20,365 nucleotides of DNA from a virus, in the IMG/VR virus record IMGVR_UViG_3300032238_000061, positions 1 through 20,365 of that record. One strand, written 5' to 3'. The translations under genes were made by a program, and so were the position numbers. The notes under the pieces are model-generated. The model was given only the letters and a program-made list of their open reading frames with translations. It was not told the origin of the DNA and made no database searches. Shown in pieces: positions 13,325-20,365 of this stretch. Each line of letters opens with the position of its first letter. Positions within the stretch are counted from its first letter, which is position 1.

Positions 13325-15718
13325 ATGTCAAAACCTGTTTGGTCTACAACGCAACCTTCAAATGTCAGTTTAGGAACTTTTATTGAGAGAAAAACTCTCG
13401 GTGTAGGTGGAGTTCCTGTTATCCATCTGTTAGTAACAGGTAACAATGTGTCAGTATCAGTTATATCAGGAAAACTACCCGGTGGACTTCGAATTGACGG
13501 ATTAACTATCGTTGGAACACCATATGCTGTAATTGGTTCTGTTACTTCAAGATTCGTTCTACGTGCTAAAAATCAAGATGGGATCAGTGATCGTACTTTT
13601 ACAATTAAAATCGGAGGAGAAGGAGATTCTCTTGCCTGGACAACACTTCCAGGTTCACTACCTGTTGGAGCCAATAATCATTTTTATGTGTTAGATAATT
13701 CATGGGTTGAATTCCAATTTGATGCGATTGATATGGATGTTCCGAGTGGAAAGTACCTTAACTATCATGTTCCACCTAATGGAGGAGAATTACCTAAAGG
13801 TCTTAGTTTATCAACTACAGGACTTCTGTCAGGATTTACAGCACCAATACTTGCTGTAGATACCGGTGGGAATTTAGGAAAATATGACACTACCTTATAC
13901 GATAAGTTTGGATACGATTATGGGGTAAGACCTATGAACGGTTATGATAGTTTTTACTTTGATAATCAGACTTATGATTTCTTTAATCCCAACAGAGCAC
14001 CTAAAAAACTAAATCGTTATTATCAATTCGTAGTAAGAGCTAGCGATGGAATACGTTATATCGATAGACAATTTAAAATATATGTAGTTGGTGACGATTA
14101 TATGCGAGCAGATAACGATATCTTACGAGTAGGTACTAATACATTCTCAGCAGATAATACATATATGAGAAAAACTATTTGGATAACTCCAAAATATATC
14201 GGAAGATTAAGAGCCAACAATTATATAACTATCATATTAGATGTCTTTGATCCTGTTACATTAGAAGGAACGATTGGATATATTTTAAATCCAACAAATG
14301 ATGATGGGTCTCCAAGCGTGTTACCTCCTGGAATGGTGCTAGATCAATTAAGCGGTGAAGTATATGGGTCAGTACCTTATCAACCTGCTATTACTAAAAC
14401 TTATAAATTTACAGTTAATGCGTTAAGATATAGCGTAGATCCTAATGTTCCAAATGTGCCAAGCCTACGAACATTTACTGTTGATATTATAGGCGATATC
14501 GATAGTGTGATACGTTTTACTACAAACGGAGATCTAGGAACTATTAATGCTAATTTTATTAGCAATTTAAGTGTAAGTGCTGTTACTACTGTACCACAAG
14601 CTGTTTTAATTTATAATATCACTAGTGGAAGGTTACCTCCTGGATTAAAATTAATCAATGACGGGACAATACAAGGAAAAGTTAATCAGTTCTCTTCTGA
14701 AGAGAATCTAGGACTAATAACTTTTGATAATAATACAACAGTATTTGATGGTCATACGACACCGATTGATAGAAGCTATACATTTACTGTAGAAGCTAGA
14801 GACCAATTTAATCAATCAGCTACTACAAAAACATTTAAATTATCAATCGATACTCCAAATGATAAACTCTATAGCAATATATATGTTAAGCCATTTTTAA
14901 AAGCATCTGTAAGGGCAGCACTAATTGGATTTTTTAATAACTCTAATGTATTTGAACCCAAATCAATATACAGACTAAGCGATCCAGAGTTTGGTATACA
15001 GAACGAACTTAAGATGTTACTTTATCCAGGGATAGAGAGCAAAGAAATATCAGCCTACGTTTCTACTTTTGGAAGATCATATAGAAAGAGATATATAACA
15101 GGAAATATAAAGAAAGCTATAGCTAAGACTCCTGGAACTAATACTGTAGTATATGAATTAATATATCTAGAAATTGTTGATAAATTTGAAAACGATCGAG
15201 GTTCAGTAGCTGAGTATATAAGCACAAACTCATTACATCATCCAATAAGTGTAAATCAAAGTAGAAGAGACATTATTGATAGTGATCCATACGATGATAA
15301 TATCGCAGCGATGACGATAGATCGATTATCAAGTATATTAATACAAGATAAAGTTATGACAGCCGATTTTGGTGGACAATTAATTAGTGATAGCAATCGT
15401 TCAAATGTATTTGGAAATAGCACTACTAATATAAGAAAGAAAATCGAAGCGATCGGTGATACTGAAAGGAACTATCTACCATTATGGATGAGAACTCCGC
15501 AATCATTTAGTGGTGTAGAACAGGGATTTACAAAAGCAGTTCCAATTTGCTATTGTGTTCCAGGCGCTGCTGATAATATAATGTTAAACATAAAGAATAG
15601 TGGATTTGATTTTAAGATAATCGATTACACAGTAGATCGTGCCATAATTGATAGTGTAGTAGGCGAAGCTGGCGATAAATACATCGCATTCGCAGCAAGA
15701 GAGGTTATAAATGGCTAG
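13325..15718 (+). CDS. Ig-like repeat virion structural protein
   Basis: A 797-residue structural protein with four putative Ig-like (He_PIG/cadherin-like) repeats, each with a GxLPxGLxL...GxxxGxP signature and a closing YxFxVxAxD...FxI strand pair: about 30-97 (SGKLPGGLRIDG), 110-250 (GELPKGLSLSTTG), 300-390 (LPPGMVLDQLSGEVYG) and 425-515 (SGRLPPGLKLINDGTIQG). The C-terminal 280 residues form a separate domain with YLPLWMRTP near 717 and AVPICYCVPGAADNIML near 738, which I recognise as a pattern of marine T4-like virion proteins. The start follows the hairpin and late box at 13282. Its stop overlaps the next gene by 8 bases. Such proteins often decorate tail, baseplate or fibres and bind carbohydrates, but the exact position in the virion cannot be read from the sequence. 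Confidence 0.8.
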   Translation: MSKPVWSTTQPSNVSLGTFIERKTLGVGGVPVIHLLVTGNNVSVSVISGKLPGGLRIDGLTIVGTPYAVIGSVTSRFVLRAKNQDGISDRTFTIKIGGEGDSLAWTTLPGSLPVGANNHFYVLDNSWVEFQFDAIDMDVPSGKYLNYHVPPNGGELPKGLSLSTTGLLSGFTAPILAVDTGGNLGKYDTTLYDKFGYDYGVRPMNGYDSFYFDNQTYDFFNPNRAPKKLNRYYQFVVRASDGIRYIDRQFKIYVVGDDYMRADNDILRVGTNTFSADNTYMRKTIWITPKYIGRLRANNYITIILDVFDPVTLEGTIGYILNPTNDDGSPSVLPPGMVLDQLSGEVYGSVPYQPAITKTYKFTVNALRYSVDPNVPNVPSLRTFTVDIIGDIDSVIRFTTNGDLGTINANFISNLSVSAVTTVPQAVLIYNITSGRLPPGLKLINDGTIQGKVNQFSSEENLGLITFDNNTTVFDGHTTPIDRSYTFTVEARDQFNQSATTKTFKLSIDTPNDKLYSNIYVKPFLKASVRAALIGFFNNSNVFEPKSIYRLSDPEFGIQNELKMLLYPGIESKEISAYVSTFGRSYRKRYITGNIKKAIAKTPGTNTVVYELIYLEIVDKFENDRGSVAEYISTNSLHHPISVNQSRRDIIDSDPYDDNIAAMTIDRLSSILIQDKVMTADFGGQLISDSNRSNVFGNSTTNIRKKIEAIGDTERNYLPLWMRTPQSFSGVEQGFTKAVPICYCVPGAADNIMLNIKNSGFDFKIIDYTVDRAIIDSVVGEAGDKYIAFAAREVING

Positions 15719-16265
15719 TGAGATAAATTTTAATAGTATTGACGAGACTTATCCTATCGCAGGTAAGGATAATGATAGCCAGGGATTTAGAGATAATTTT
15801 GGTTATATCAAGAATAGCCTACAGTCTGCTAAGAGTGAAATTGAAACATTACAGTTGACTACAGCTAAAACTGATGATGATAATGATTTTAATTTTAAAC
15901 AGATATCTAGAGCTTCTTTTATTGATTGCGGTGAAAGTTTTCACAATGGTGAAACAGTTAACGGTGCTACATTAGTTTCATATAGCGATGGTTCACTACA
16001 GCTATTCAATGTCACTAGTAACTTAACATTTACACTTTCAGATTTCCCTCCGTTAGCTAAATCAACTGTTGGAAAAGTTAGAATACAAATAACTAGCAGT
16101 GGTATATACGATATTACATTTGCAGCTAATGCTGGAACTATTAAAAAGAATGTAGGAACAGCCAATCCATTACCAGTTACTGCTACTGGAACATATATAG
16201 TTGATTTTTGGTCATATAATGGAGGAACAACTGTATTCATGGATTATGTAGGACATTTCAGTTAA
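15711..16265 (+). CDS. Small virion structural protein with fibre-type head
   Basis: A 184-residue protein. The N-terminus (YPIAGKDNDSQGFRDNFGYI) is the typical head of small structural proteins in marine myoviruses and is a distant relative of the NDG.GD..R.AF...N.NF heads of the two fibre genes upstream. A coiled-coil segment (SLQSAKSEIETLQLTT, about 37-52) leads to a beta-rich C-terminal domain (residues 75-184) with alternating hydrophobic strands. GAGG lies 6 bases before the ATG, inside the end of the Ig-repeat gene, and its stop codon shares a base with the next ATG (TAATG). It is likely a trimeric accessory fibre or baseplate protein. The function is inferred from context. Confidence 0.75.
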   Translation: MASEINFNSIDETYPIAGKDNDSQGFRDNFGYIKNSLQSAKSEIETLQLTTAKTDDDNDFNFKQISRASFIDCGESFHNGETVNGATLVSYSDGSLQLFNVTSNLTFTLSDFPPLAKSTVGKVRIQITSSGIYDITFAANAGTIKKNVGTANPLPVTATGTYIVDFWSYNGGTTVFMDYVGHFS

Positions 16266-16501
16266 TGCATCCACTAAGCCCAAGTCTTACTAAACTCTCA
16301 GATCAAGAATTGGATAAGAAAGTCCAGGAACTTACGGAAAGATATTATCAAGCATTACGATTTTCTCCTAGCATTGCTAGTCAGATTGTGCTATTATTAG
16401 ATAGTTACAATAGTGAAAAGCAAACAAGAGCCCTCGAAAAAAGCAAGAAGGCTGCTGAAAATGGAGATAATAATCTAAATGACCTCATCAAAATCAACTA
16501 G
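16265..16501 (+). CDS. Small helical protein of unknown function
   Basis: A 78-residue, highly charged and probably all-helical protein. Residues 9-52 (KLSDQELDKKVQELTERYYQ onward) form two amphipathic helices, and a Lys/Asn-rich tail follows. It is not assigned to a named family. It starts in a TAATG overlap with the preceding structural gene and its last 23 bases overlap the next gene, so it bridges the virion block and the replication-side block. A chaperone or adaptor for virion assembly is possible, but only its location suggests this. Confidence 0.7.
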   Translation: MHPLSPSLTKLSDQELDKKVQELTERYYQALRFSPSIASQIVLLLDSYNSEKQTRALEKSKKAAENGDNNLNDLIKIN

Positions 16502-17147
16502 AAACCTTCCCCATACATGGGCAACTGAAGTAAGCAGCATGGTGTTTGTTGATAACATCATGCTAACTAATCGATATAAATTTGAAATTGGATTCTTTAG
16601 TATTAATCCAAATCCTGTGCTAAATGATATCGGACTCGATCAGCTTGATATGTTCTTTAGCATGTTAATGTCAAACGCAGTTATCGTCGATAGAGCAGAC
16701 TATACTGAATCACTGATCCTAAATGATCTAAAGAATAACAAGATCATGGTTCCAGGTAAGGGGAACGATCAGGTAGTTGGAAGTTTAGTATTCCTAAAAC
16801 TATTGAATATAGTTGGCGAAAATCTAGAAATGGATTATGTTAAGATCACTAGTGAACTAGGAAAAGACATATGCTATACTATCACTGCTGACTCTCTAGA
16901 GATTGAAGCACTAGTTCCAAAGAAAGCAGATTGGTGGGGAGACGATAAAGTTAAGCATCAACCATGGTGGAATAGACCAGATGCTGCTACATATGATCTA
17001 CTGACAGATGGTAAGCTTTATACAGGTGACTTTGATTGGAAAGAGATCTTTAAGGATGAGTATGAAGAAGCTGAGGAATATAATAAGCCAGCCCTTTCTA
17101 AAGGTAAGGTGTTTAAGCTGATTCCTGGCGGGAAAGATGTACACTGA
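16479..17147 (+). CDS. Conserved-looking protein of unknown function
   Basis: A 222-residue acidic protein I cannot assign. It lacks membrane segments and known catalytic motifs. Residues 20-130 alternate strands and helices (FKFEIGFFSINPNPVLNDIG region), and residues 145-175 hold an unusual aromatic cluster (KKADWWGDDKVKHQPWWNRP). The C-terminal third is Asp/Glu/Lys-rich. GGAG is 12 bases before the ATG, a long spacing. An internal ATG at 16540 is a less likely start because it would remove only 20 residues and has no better ribosome site. It overlaps the genes on both sides (23 and 11 bases), so it is co-translated with the polymerase III alpha-like fragment. A shared role with that protein is a guess. 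Confidence 0.75.
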   Translation: MTSSKSTRNLPHTWATEVSSMVFVDNIMLTNRYKFEIGFFSINPNPVLNDIGLDQLDMFFSMLMSNAVIVDRADYTESLILNDLKNNKIMVPGKGNDQVVGSLVFLKLLNIVGENLEMDYVKITSELGKDICYTITADSLEIEALVPKKADWWGDDKVKHQPWWNRPDAATYDLLTDGKLYTGDFDWKEIFKDEYEEAEEYNKPALSKGKVFKLIPGGKDVH

Positions 17148-17661
17148 TCAACTAGGTCGTATCTCGTTTACGAGCAAAGACATCATAGAAGAGATTTATC
17201 GGGGAAATCTCGGTAAGATCGATCTAGCTAAAGTTAGGATTGATGAGGAATATCTACAGTATGTAGAATTCGTCCGAGAGAATGCTTTAGACGATTGGCC
17301 TATTCCTCTGCCCGAGGATACAGATGAAATAGATATTGAGAAGTTTGATTGTCTGAACCAACATAGTTGGCTAATGCCCTTTGAATATAAAAAGATTTCA
17401 GCTGGGCCGTACCTATTAAATCTCTGTTCGACGGCAGAGGAAGAAGCTAGAGTTCATATGGAACTAGAATTGTTTGAAAAACACAACATGATGGATCTAT
17501 TGCGCTTCCTGATCTTTTTAGTTGACACGCTTAGGGCAAATAATATACTATGGGGTGTAGGTAGAGGTTCTAGTGTCGCTAGTTATTGCCTGTATCTTTT
17601 AGGCGTACACAAGATCGATTCACTTAAATATCAATTAGATATAAATGAATTTTTAAGATAG
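17137..17661 (+). CDS. Short DNA polymerase III alpha (C-family) like protein
   Basis: A 174-residue protein whose C-terminal 60 residues match the palm segment of bacterial replicative polymerase DnaE: helix LLRFLIFLVDTLRANN, then WGVGRGSSVASYCLYLLGVH (139-158), then KIDSLKYQLDINEFLR. In DnaE the GRGS motif is followed by the catalytic aspartates (PDID). Here the chain ends right after FLR, before those residues, so it cannot be a complete polymerase. The N-terminal 110 residues are acidic and do not look like the PHP domain. The stop codon is followed by GGAG and the next gene, with no sign of a frameshift continuing the reading frame. It may bind DNA or nucleotides, or interfere with the host polymerase. 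The resemblance is clear, the role is not. Confidence 0.75.
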   Translation: MYTDQLGRISFTSKDIIEEIYRGNLGKIDLAKVRIDEEYLQYVEFVRENALDDWPIPLPEDTDEIDIEKFDCLNQHSWLMPFEYKKISAGPYLLNLCSTAEEEARVHMELELFEKHNMMDLLRFLIFLVDTLRANNILWGVGRGSSVASYCLYLLGVHKIDSLKYQLDINEFLR

Positions 17662-17671
17662 GAGAATGAGA

Positions 17672-18007
17672 ATGGCAATACGTAAGCAATATAGAACTAT
17701 GCAGGGCAAGGTAGTTGATCTGGAGAAACTAGCAGCTAAGAATGAGCTTGTTCCAGCTATTGGAAACATTCCAGTTAACGCCCGTGGAGACGAATTAGGT
17801 CCAGGTGGCCGGATCGTCCGTAAGCGTGAAGATATTGTAGCAGAATACTACGAGAGGAGCACTAACTTTACTCCAATTGAAAATAGAGTTAGAAAGCCGG
17901 CAGAAGTTCCTGCTCCACAACCTATCGTTAATGTGGATCCAATTCCTGCGCCAATGCCTACATCTGTTATTAATAAGACAGTGAAAAAAGAAGAACCAAC
18001 GGAGTAA
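17672..18007 (+). CDS. Conserved hypothetical protein of marine T4-like phages
   Basis: A 111-residue protein with a conserved-looking N-terminal half: YRTMQGKVVDLEKLAAKNEL, VPAIGNIPVNARGDELGPGG and RIVRKREDIVAEYY. From my knowledge, proteins of this pattern recur in T4-like cyanophages and related myoviruses without a known function. The C-terminal third is Pro/Val-rich and probably disordered. I choose ATG at 17672 over the upstream ATG at 17666 because GGAG (17661-17664) is 7 bases from the former but only 1 base from the latter. It sits between the polymerase-like fragment and the co-chaperonin gene. A role in capsid assembly or in replication is undecided. Confidence 0.8.
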   Translation: MAIRKQYRTMQGKVVDLEKLAAKNELVPAIGNIPVNARGDELGPGGRIVRKREDIVAEYYERSTNFTPIENRVRKPAEVPAPQPIVNVDPIPAPMPTSVINKTVKKEEPTE

Positions 18008-18010
18008 GAA

Positions 18011-18349
18011 ATGATTACCAAGGGTAAGTTGATACCGATCCGTGATCACGTGATCGTAGAAGAGATGGAATTTGGCGAACAGATCAGCAAGGGCGGAATC
18101 ATCATCCAGAGTGATGATGGTAAGACTATGGGCGTTAAGCCACGCTGGGGCAAGGTATATGCTGTTGGCGAAAAGAACAAAGATGTAAAGGTCGGCGATT
18201 GGGTCCTAATCGAACATGGTCGATGGACTCGTGGCATGAACGTAGAAGACGAAGATGGAAATATGAGAGTCTTGCGTAGAGTCGATAAAGATGCTATCAT
18301 GATTACTAGTCATAAGAAGCCAGGAGATGTGTATGTCACAGCAGATTGA
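18011..18349 (+). CDS. GroES-like co-chaperonin (gp31-type)
   Basis: A 112-residue GroES-fold protein that caps host GroEL so that the capsid protein can fold, as T4 gp31 does. The sequence shows the co-chaperonin pattern: LIPIRDHVIVEEME (7-20), a mobile-loop region with KGGIIIQSDD (27-36) where III stands for the IVL triplet that touches GroEL, RWGKVYAVG (45-53), VKVGDWVLIEHG (59-70), and a closing strand with VDKDAIM. GGAG is 6 bases before the ATG. It overlaps the MazG-like gene by 17 bases at its 3' end. Length is between bacterial GroES (about 97) and T4 gp31 (111), and it has an extra C-terminal tail. The roof-loop region (RWTRGMNVEDEDGN) is long, which might enlarge the folding cage. 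Confidence 0.87.
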   Translation: MITKGKLIPIRDHVIVEEMEFGEQISKGGIIIQSDDGKTMGVKPRWGKVYAVGEKNKDVKVGDWVLIEHGRWTRGMNVEDEDGNMRVLRRVDKDAIMITSHKKPGDVYVTAD

Positions 18350-18740
18350 TCTTAATCGTTATACAGAATTTGTTAGCGTAGTCACAAGTGCTGAATCAAA
18401 TGATACAGAAGCACTAATACATCGTATGCGTGAACTAGATAAGGATACTAATATAGCATTACTAACAACTGCTGCTATTGGACTTGCTAGTGAAGGTGGT
18501 GAGTTTAATGAAATCGTTAAGAAGATGTTGTTCCAGGGCAAGCCTTTTAACCAAGACAATCGTTTCCATCTAATGCGCGAACTTGGAGATATTATCTGGT
18601 ATTGGACTAATGCTTGTCGTGCGCTCGGATATGATCCTAATGAAGTCGTTGCTGAGAATGTTCGTAAACTAGAGGCACGTTATCCCGGCGGTACATTTAA
18701 CGCTTGGTATAGTGAGAATCGTATGGATGGTGACATATGA
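18333..18740 (+). CDS. mazG: MazG-like nucleotide pyrophosphohydrolase
   Basis: A 135-residue all-helical MazG/NTP-PPase family protein, which hydrolyses nucleoside triphosphates to monophosphates with Mg2+. Signature residues are EGGEFNE (54-60, E54 and E57) and RELGDIIWYW (82-91, E83 and D86), giving the ExxE...ExxD metal-binding set. Related phage proteins are thought to tune the dNTP pool or the alarmone response. I choose ATG at 18333, not 18327, because AGGAG at 18322-18326 is 6 bases from it and directly abuts the other. It overlaps the co-chaperonin gene by 17 bases and the next small gene by 4 (ATGA). The true substrate cannot be read from the sequence. Confidence 0.85.
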   Translation: MSQQIDLNRYTEFVSVVTSAESNDTEALIHRMRELDKDTNIALLTTAAIGLASEGGEFNEIVKKMLFQGKPFNQDNRFHLMRELGDIIWYWTNACRALGYDPNEVVAENVRKLEARYPGGTFNAWYSENRMDGDI

Positions 18741-18895
18741 AGTTTAGTAATGCCAGTTCTGGTCTAGGTACTATGGGATTAACTGGCGTTACTCTCATGA
18801 TCCTACACATTACAGATCATCTAACAGGATGGGCTTGGCCGATACTCTATATATTTTTAATCCTTAGTGCTATTGGACAGGAAAATAGAAAATGA
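18737..18895 (+). CDS. 52-residue small membrane protein
   Basis: A short gene with ATGA overlaps at both ends, which is the main evidence that it is translated. The product has a polar N-terminus (MKFSNASSG), then two hydrophobic stretches, GLTGVTLMILHI (about 14-25) and WAWPILYIFLILSAI (about 32-46), probably two spans joined by TDHLTG, ending QENRK. No family is recognised. The ribosome site (GGTGA) is weak, consistent with translational coupling to the MazG-like gene. A membrane anchor or regulator is possible. Confidence 0.6.
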   Translation: MKFSNASSGLGTMGLTGVTLMILHITDHLTGWAWPILYIFLILSAIGQENRK

Positions 18896-19275
18896 GTGGA
18901 CCGTATGTATCAGCAACCACAACCCCTAGATATTTCAATACCAAAGAAGCACCTGATGTTTATAACAAGGAAACTAAGAAGATGAATTTTTTACAGCGTT
19001 GGTTTGATCAAAAGTGTAGAGAAGCTTGGCATCGTGCCCAGTGTGAGCCTGCTAATCCAGTTCGAAATAACTTAGTCCTAACTGAGGATCCTGGAATCAA
19101 TTCAATTGAGGGATTACAAATCCGACTCTATGGAGCAACAGGTGGCCAGATTGTAGAATTCCGCAAATATGATAGGAATAAAGATCGCACTGATTGTAAA
19201 CTATATGTTATAAATGCTGAACAGAACTTTAGCGAAGAACTTGCTAAGATCGTAAGCTTGGAGATGCTACGTTGA
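18892..19275 (+). CDS. Hypothetical protein, 127 residues
   Basis: Not assigned to a named family. Residues 1-30 are polar and Thr/Pro-rich. Residues 32-52 (NFLQRWFDQKCREAWHRAQC) form a basic amphipathic helix with conspicuous Trp and Arg residues. The C-terminal half (GLQIRLYGATGGQIVEFRKY, then DCKLYVINAEQNFSEELAKI) looks like a small beta-sheet domain closed by a helix. Similar proteins occur in marine T4-like phages near replication genes, to my knowledge without function. AGGA precedes the ATG, which overlaps the previous stop codon (ATGA), and its end overlaps the following TTG start. Confidence 0.7.
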   Translation: MSGPYVSATTTPRYFNTKEAPDVYNKETKKMNFLQRWFDQKCREAWHRAQCEPANPVRNNLVLTEDPGINSIEGLQIRLYGATGGQIVEFRKYDRNKDRTDCKLYVINAEQNFSEELAKIVSLEMLR

Positions 19276-19475
19276 TTAAGTTAACTAATCTAGCGATAGA
19301 ACATAGAGGCAATCCTTTATACATTAATTCTGATTGGATTGTTGCGGTATTTCCATTCTCCAATGATGAGGGAGGAAGTTTAAGAACTGTAGTATATGGT
19401 GGGCCAACTGGAACATCATGGGAAGTAGAAGAAAGCCCTGAAGAGATACAACAACTAATAAGAGCATTGAAATGA
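19272..19475 (+). CDS. FlbD-like small protein with TTG start
   Basis: A 67-residue protein read from TTG at 19272, overlapping the previous stop codon (TTGA). GGAG at 19260-19263 lies 8 bases upstream, which supports this non-ATG start, and no ATG exists near the family-like N-terminus. The sequence (MIKLTNLAIEHRGNPLYINS, DWIVAVFP, TVVYGGPTGTSWEVEESPEE) resembles the small beta-barrel FlbD family, known from flagellar operons and seen also in phages: IKLT head, N/INxDxI strand, a Gly turn and a VxESxEE tail. The role in phages is unknown. It overlaps the clamp-loader start by 4 bases (ATGA), so the two are co-translated, and it could modulate replication. Confidence 0.75.
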   Translation: MIKLTNLAIEHRGNPLYINSDWIVAVFPFSNDEGGSLRTVVYGGPTGTSWEVEESPEEIQQLIRALK

Positions 19476-20365
19476 AATACCTTTGGGTAGAAAAATATCG
19501 ACCTACAACTATTGACGAGTATGTCTTCCGTGATGACGGACAGAAACAGCAGATTGAAAGTTGGATCAAGCAACAAGAAATACCCCATCTGCTATTCAGT
19601 GGGTCAGCTGGTATTGGTAAGACGACACTTGCTAAGATACTCTGTAATGAACTAGATATCAATGAATATGACATCATGTTCTCAAATGGATCTAAGGAAG
19701 GTCGCAAGATCGAATGGGTTGATAAGTTAATCTCATTCTGTCAGACTATTCCGTTTGGTGCTTTCAAAGTCGTCATCATCGATGAAGCAGACTTCCTTAA
19801 TCCTATGAGTGTTCAACCTGCGTTGCGTAACCTAATGGAAGACTATAGCAGCACTGTTAGATTCATCCTAACTTGTAACTATCCTCAGAAGATTATTCCT
19901 GCACTACATAGTCGCTGCCAAGGCTTCCATATTGAAACTGTTGATAAGGAAGAGTTTACAGCCCGTGTAGCAACTATCCTCATCAAGGAATCAATTGATC
20001 TTGATCTTGATACGCTAGACACATATGTTAAGGCAACATATCCTGATCTTAGGAAGTGTATCAATTCAGTACAGATGAATTCTGGAACAGGTGCATTGCT
20101 ACCTCCAAACAAGAGTGATAAGAATGAAGCCGATTGGCGCTTAGACATGGTCACTATGTCTAAGGCTGGCAAGATCAACGAAGCAAGAAAGATGATCTGT
20201 AAGGCTGCTCGTCCTGAGGAGATGGAGGATATCTATCGTTGGCTTTATGACAACTTAGATTTAATTAGCGAACATGAAGCGATACAGGATAAGGCTATCC
20301 TAGTAATCAAACAAGGGCTAGTTGATCATACGTTAGTTGCTGATCCAGAGATTAATTTGGCTGCT
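19472..20365 (+). CDS. 44: Clamp-loader ATPase large subunit (gp44-type), 3' end cut by the window
   Basis: The first 298 residues of an AAA+ clamp loader, with no stop codon before the window end. It opens the sliding clamp and loads it on DNA at primer ends. Visible motifs: N-terminal LWVEKYRPTTIDEY (4-17), Walker A GSAGIGKTT (44-52), Walker B VVIIDEAD (100-107), sensor 1 LTCN (133-136), and the SRC arginine finger motif (147-149). This set matches T4 gp44 and archaeal/eukaryotic RFC small subunits. T4 gp44 is about 319 residues, so some 20-30 residues are probably missing. The ATG overlaps the previous stop codon by 4 bases. In T4 the sliding clamp also activates late transcription, which fits the ATAAATA boxes in this window. 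Confidence 0.95.
   Translation, partial: MKYLWVEKYRPTTIDEYVFRDDGQKQQIESWIKQQEIPHLLFSGSAGIGKTTLAKILCNELDINEYDIMFSNGSKEGRKIEWVDKLISFCQTIPFGAFKVVIIDEADFLNPMSVQPALRNLMEDYSSTVRFILTCNYPQKIIPALHSRCQGFHIETVDKEEFTARVATILIKESIDLDLDTLDTYVKATYPDLRKCINSVQMNSGTGALLPPNKSDKNEADWRLDMVTMSKAGKINEARKMICKAARPEEMEDIYRWLYDNLDLISEHEAIQDKAILVIKQGLVDHTLVADPEINLAA

Noticed and set aside
1-20365. Cyanophage assignment
   Set aside because: Fibre types fit cyanophages, but no photosynthesis or phycobilin genes are present and other marine myoviruses share these genes.

Overview
The window looks like a piece of a large, AT-rich genome of a marine T4-like myovirus. The evidence is tight packing with overlapping start and stop codons, a T4 gp44-type clamp-loader ATPase, a GroES-like co-chaperonin, T4-late-promoter-like ATAAATA boxes, and a long run of tail-fibre/structural genes of the kind seen in cyanophages and other marine myoviruses. 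No photosynthesis genes, tRNAs or integration genes are visible, so the host cannot be named. There is no gene-free stretch above about 110 bases.

Layout. (1) 19-2004, plus strand: a small membrane protein, a QueD/6-pyruvoyl-tetrahydropterin-synthase-like enzyme and a UvdE-type UV-damage endonuclease. A sigma70-like promoter lies in front of the QueD-like gene. (2) 2347-1988 and 3022-2414, minus strand: a membrane-anchored protein with an EF-hand loop and an 11-residue helical repeat, and a 2-oxoglutarate/Fe(II) oxygenase-like protein with a good sigma70-like promoter. (3) 3111-16265, plus strand: an IscA/HesB-like Fe-S carrier leads into a block of virion proteins. These are a 1893-residue fibre, a short paralogue of its head, a collagen-like fibre with an Mtd-type N-terminus, a subtilisin-family protease with an intact catalytic triad, a protein of Ig-like repeats, and another small structural protein. 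ATAAATA boxes precede three of the transcription-unit starts. (4) 16265-20365, plus strand: small genes passing into replication functions. They include an unrecognised 222-residue protein, a short DNA polymerase III alpha-like fragment without catalytic aspartates, a conserved hypothetical, the GroES-like co-chaperonin, a MazG-like pyrophosphohydrolase, a 52-residue membrane protein, two small proteins (one with a TTG start) and the clamp loader, which runs off the window end. The last five genes are joined by four successive 4-base overlaps.

Working together (inference). Block 3 is probably a late virion-adhesion module: fibres bind the host surface and the protease could act on fibres or on surface proteins. 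Block 4 supports replication and nucleotide metabolism. The most unusual items are the protease with a roughly 350-residue insertion, the EF-hand/11-mer/AT-hook-like membrane protein, and the truncated polymerase C-family protein.
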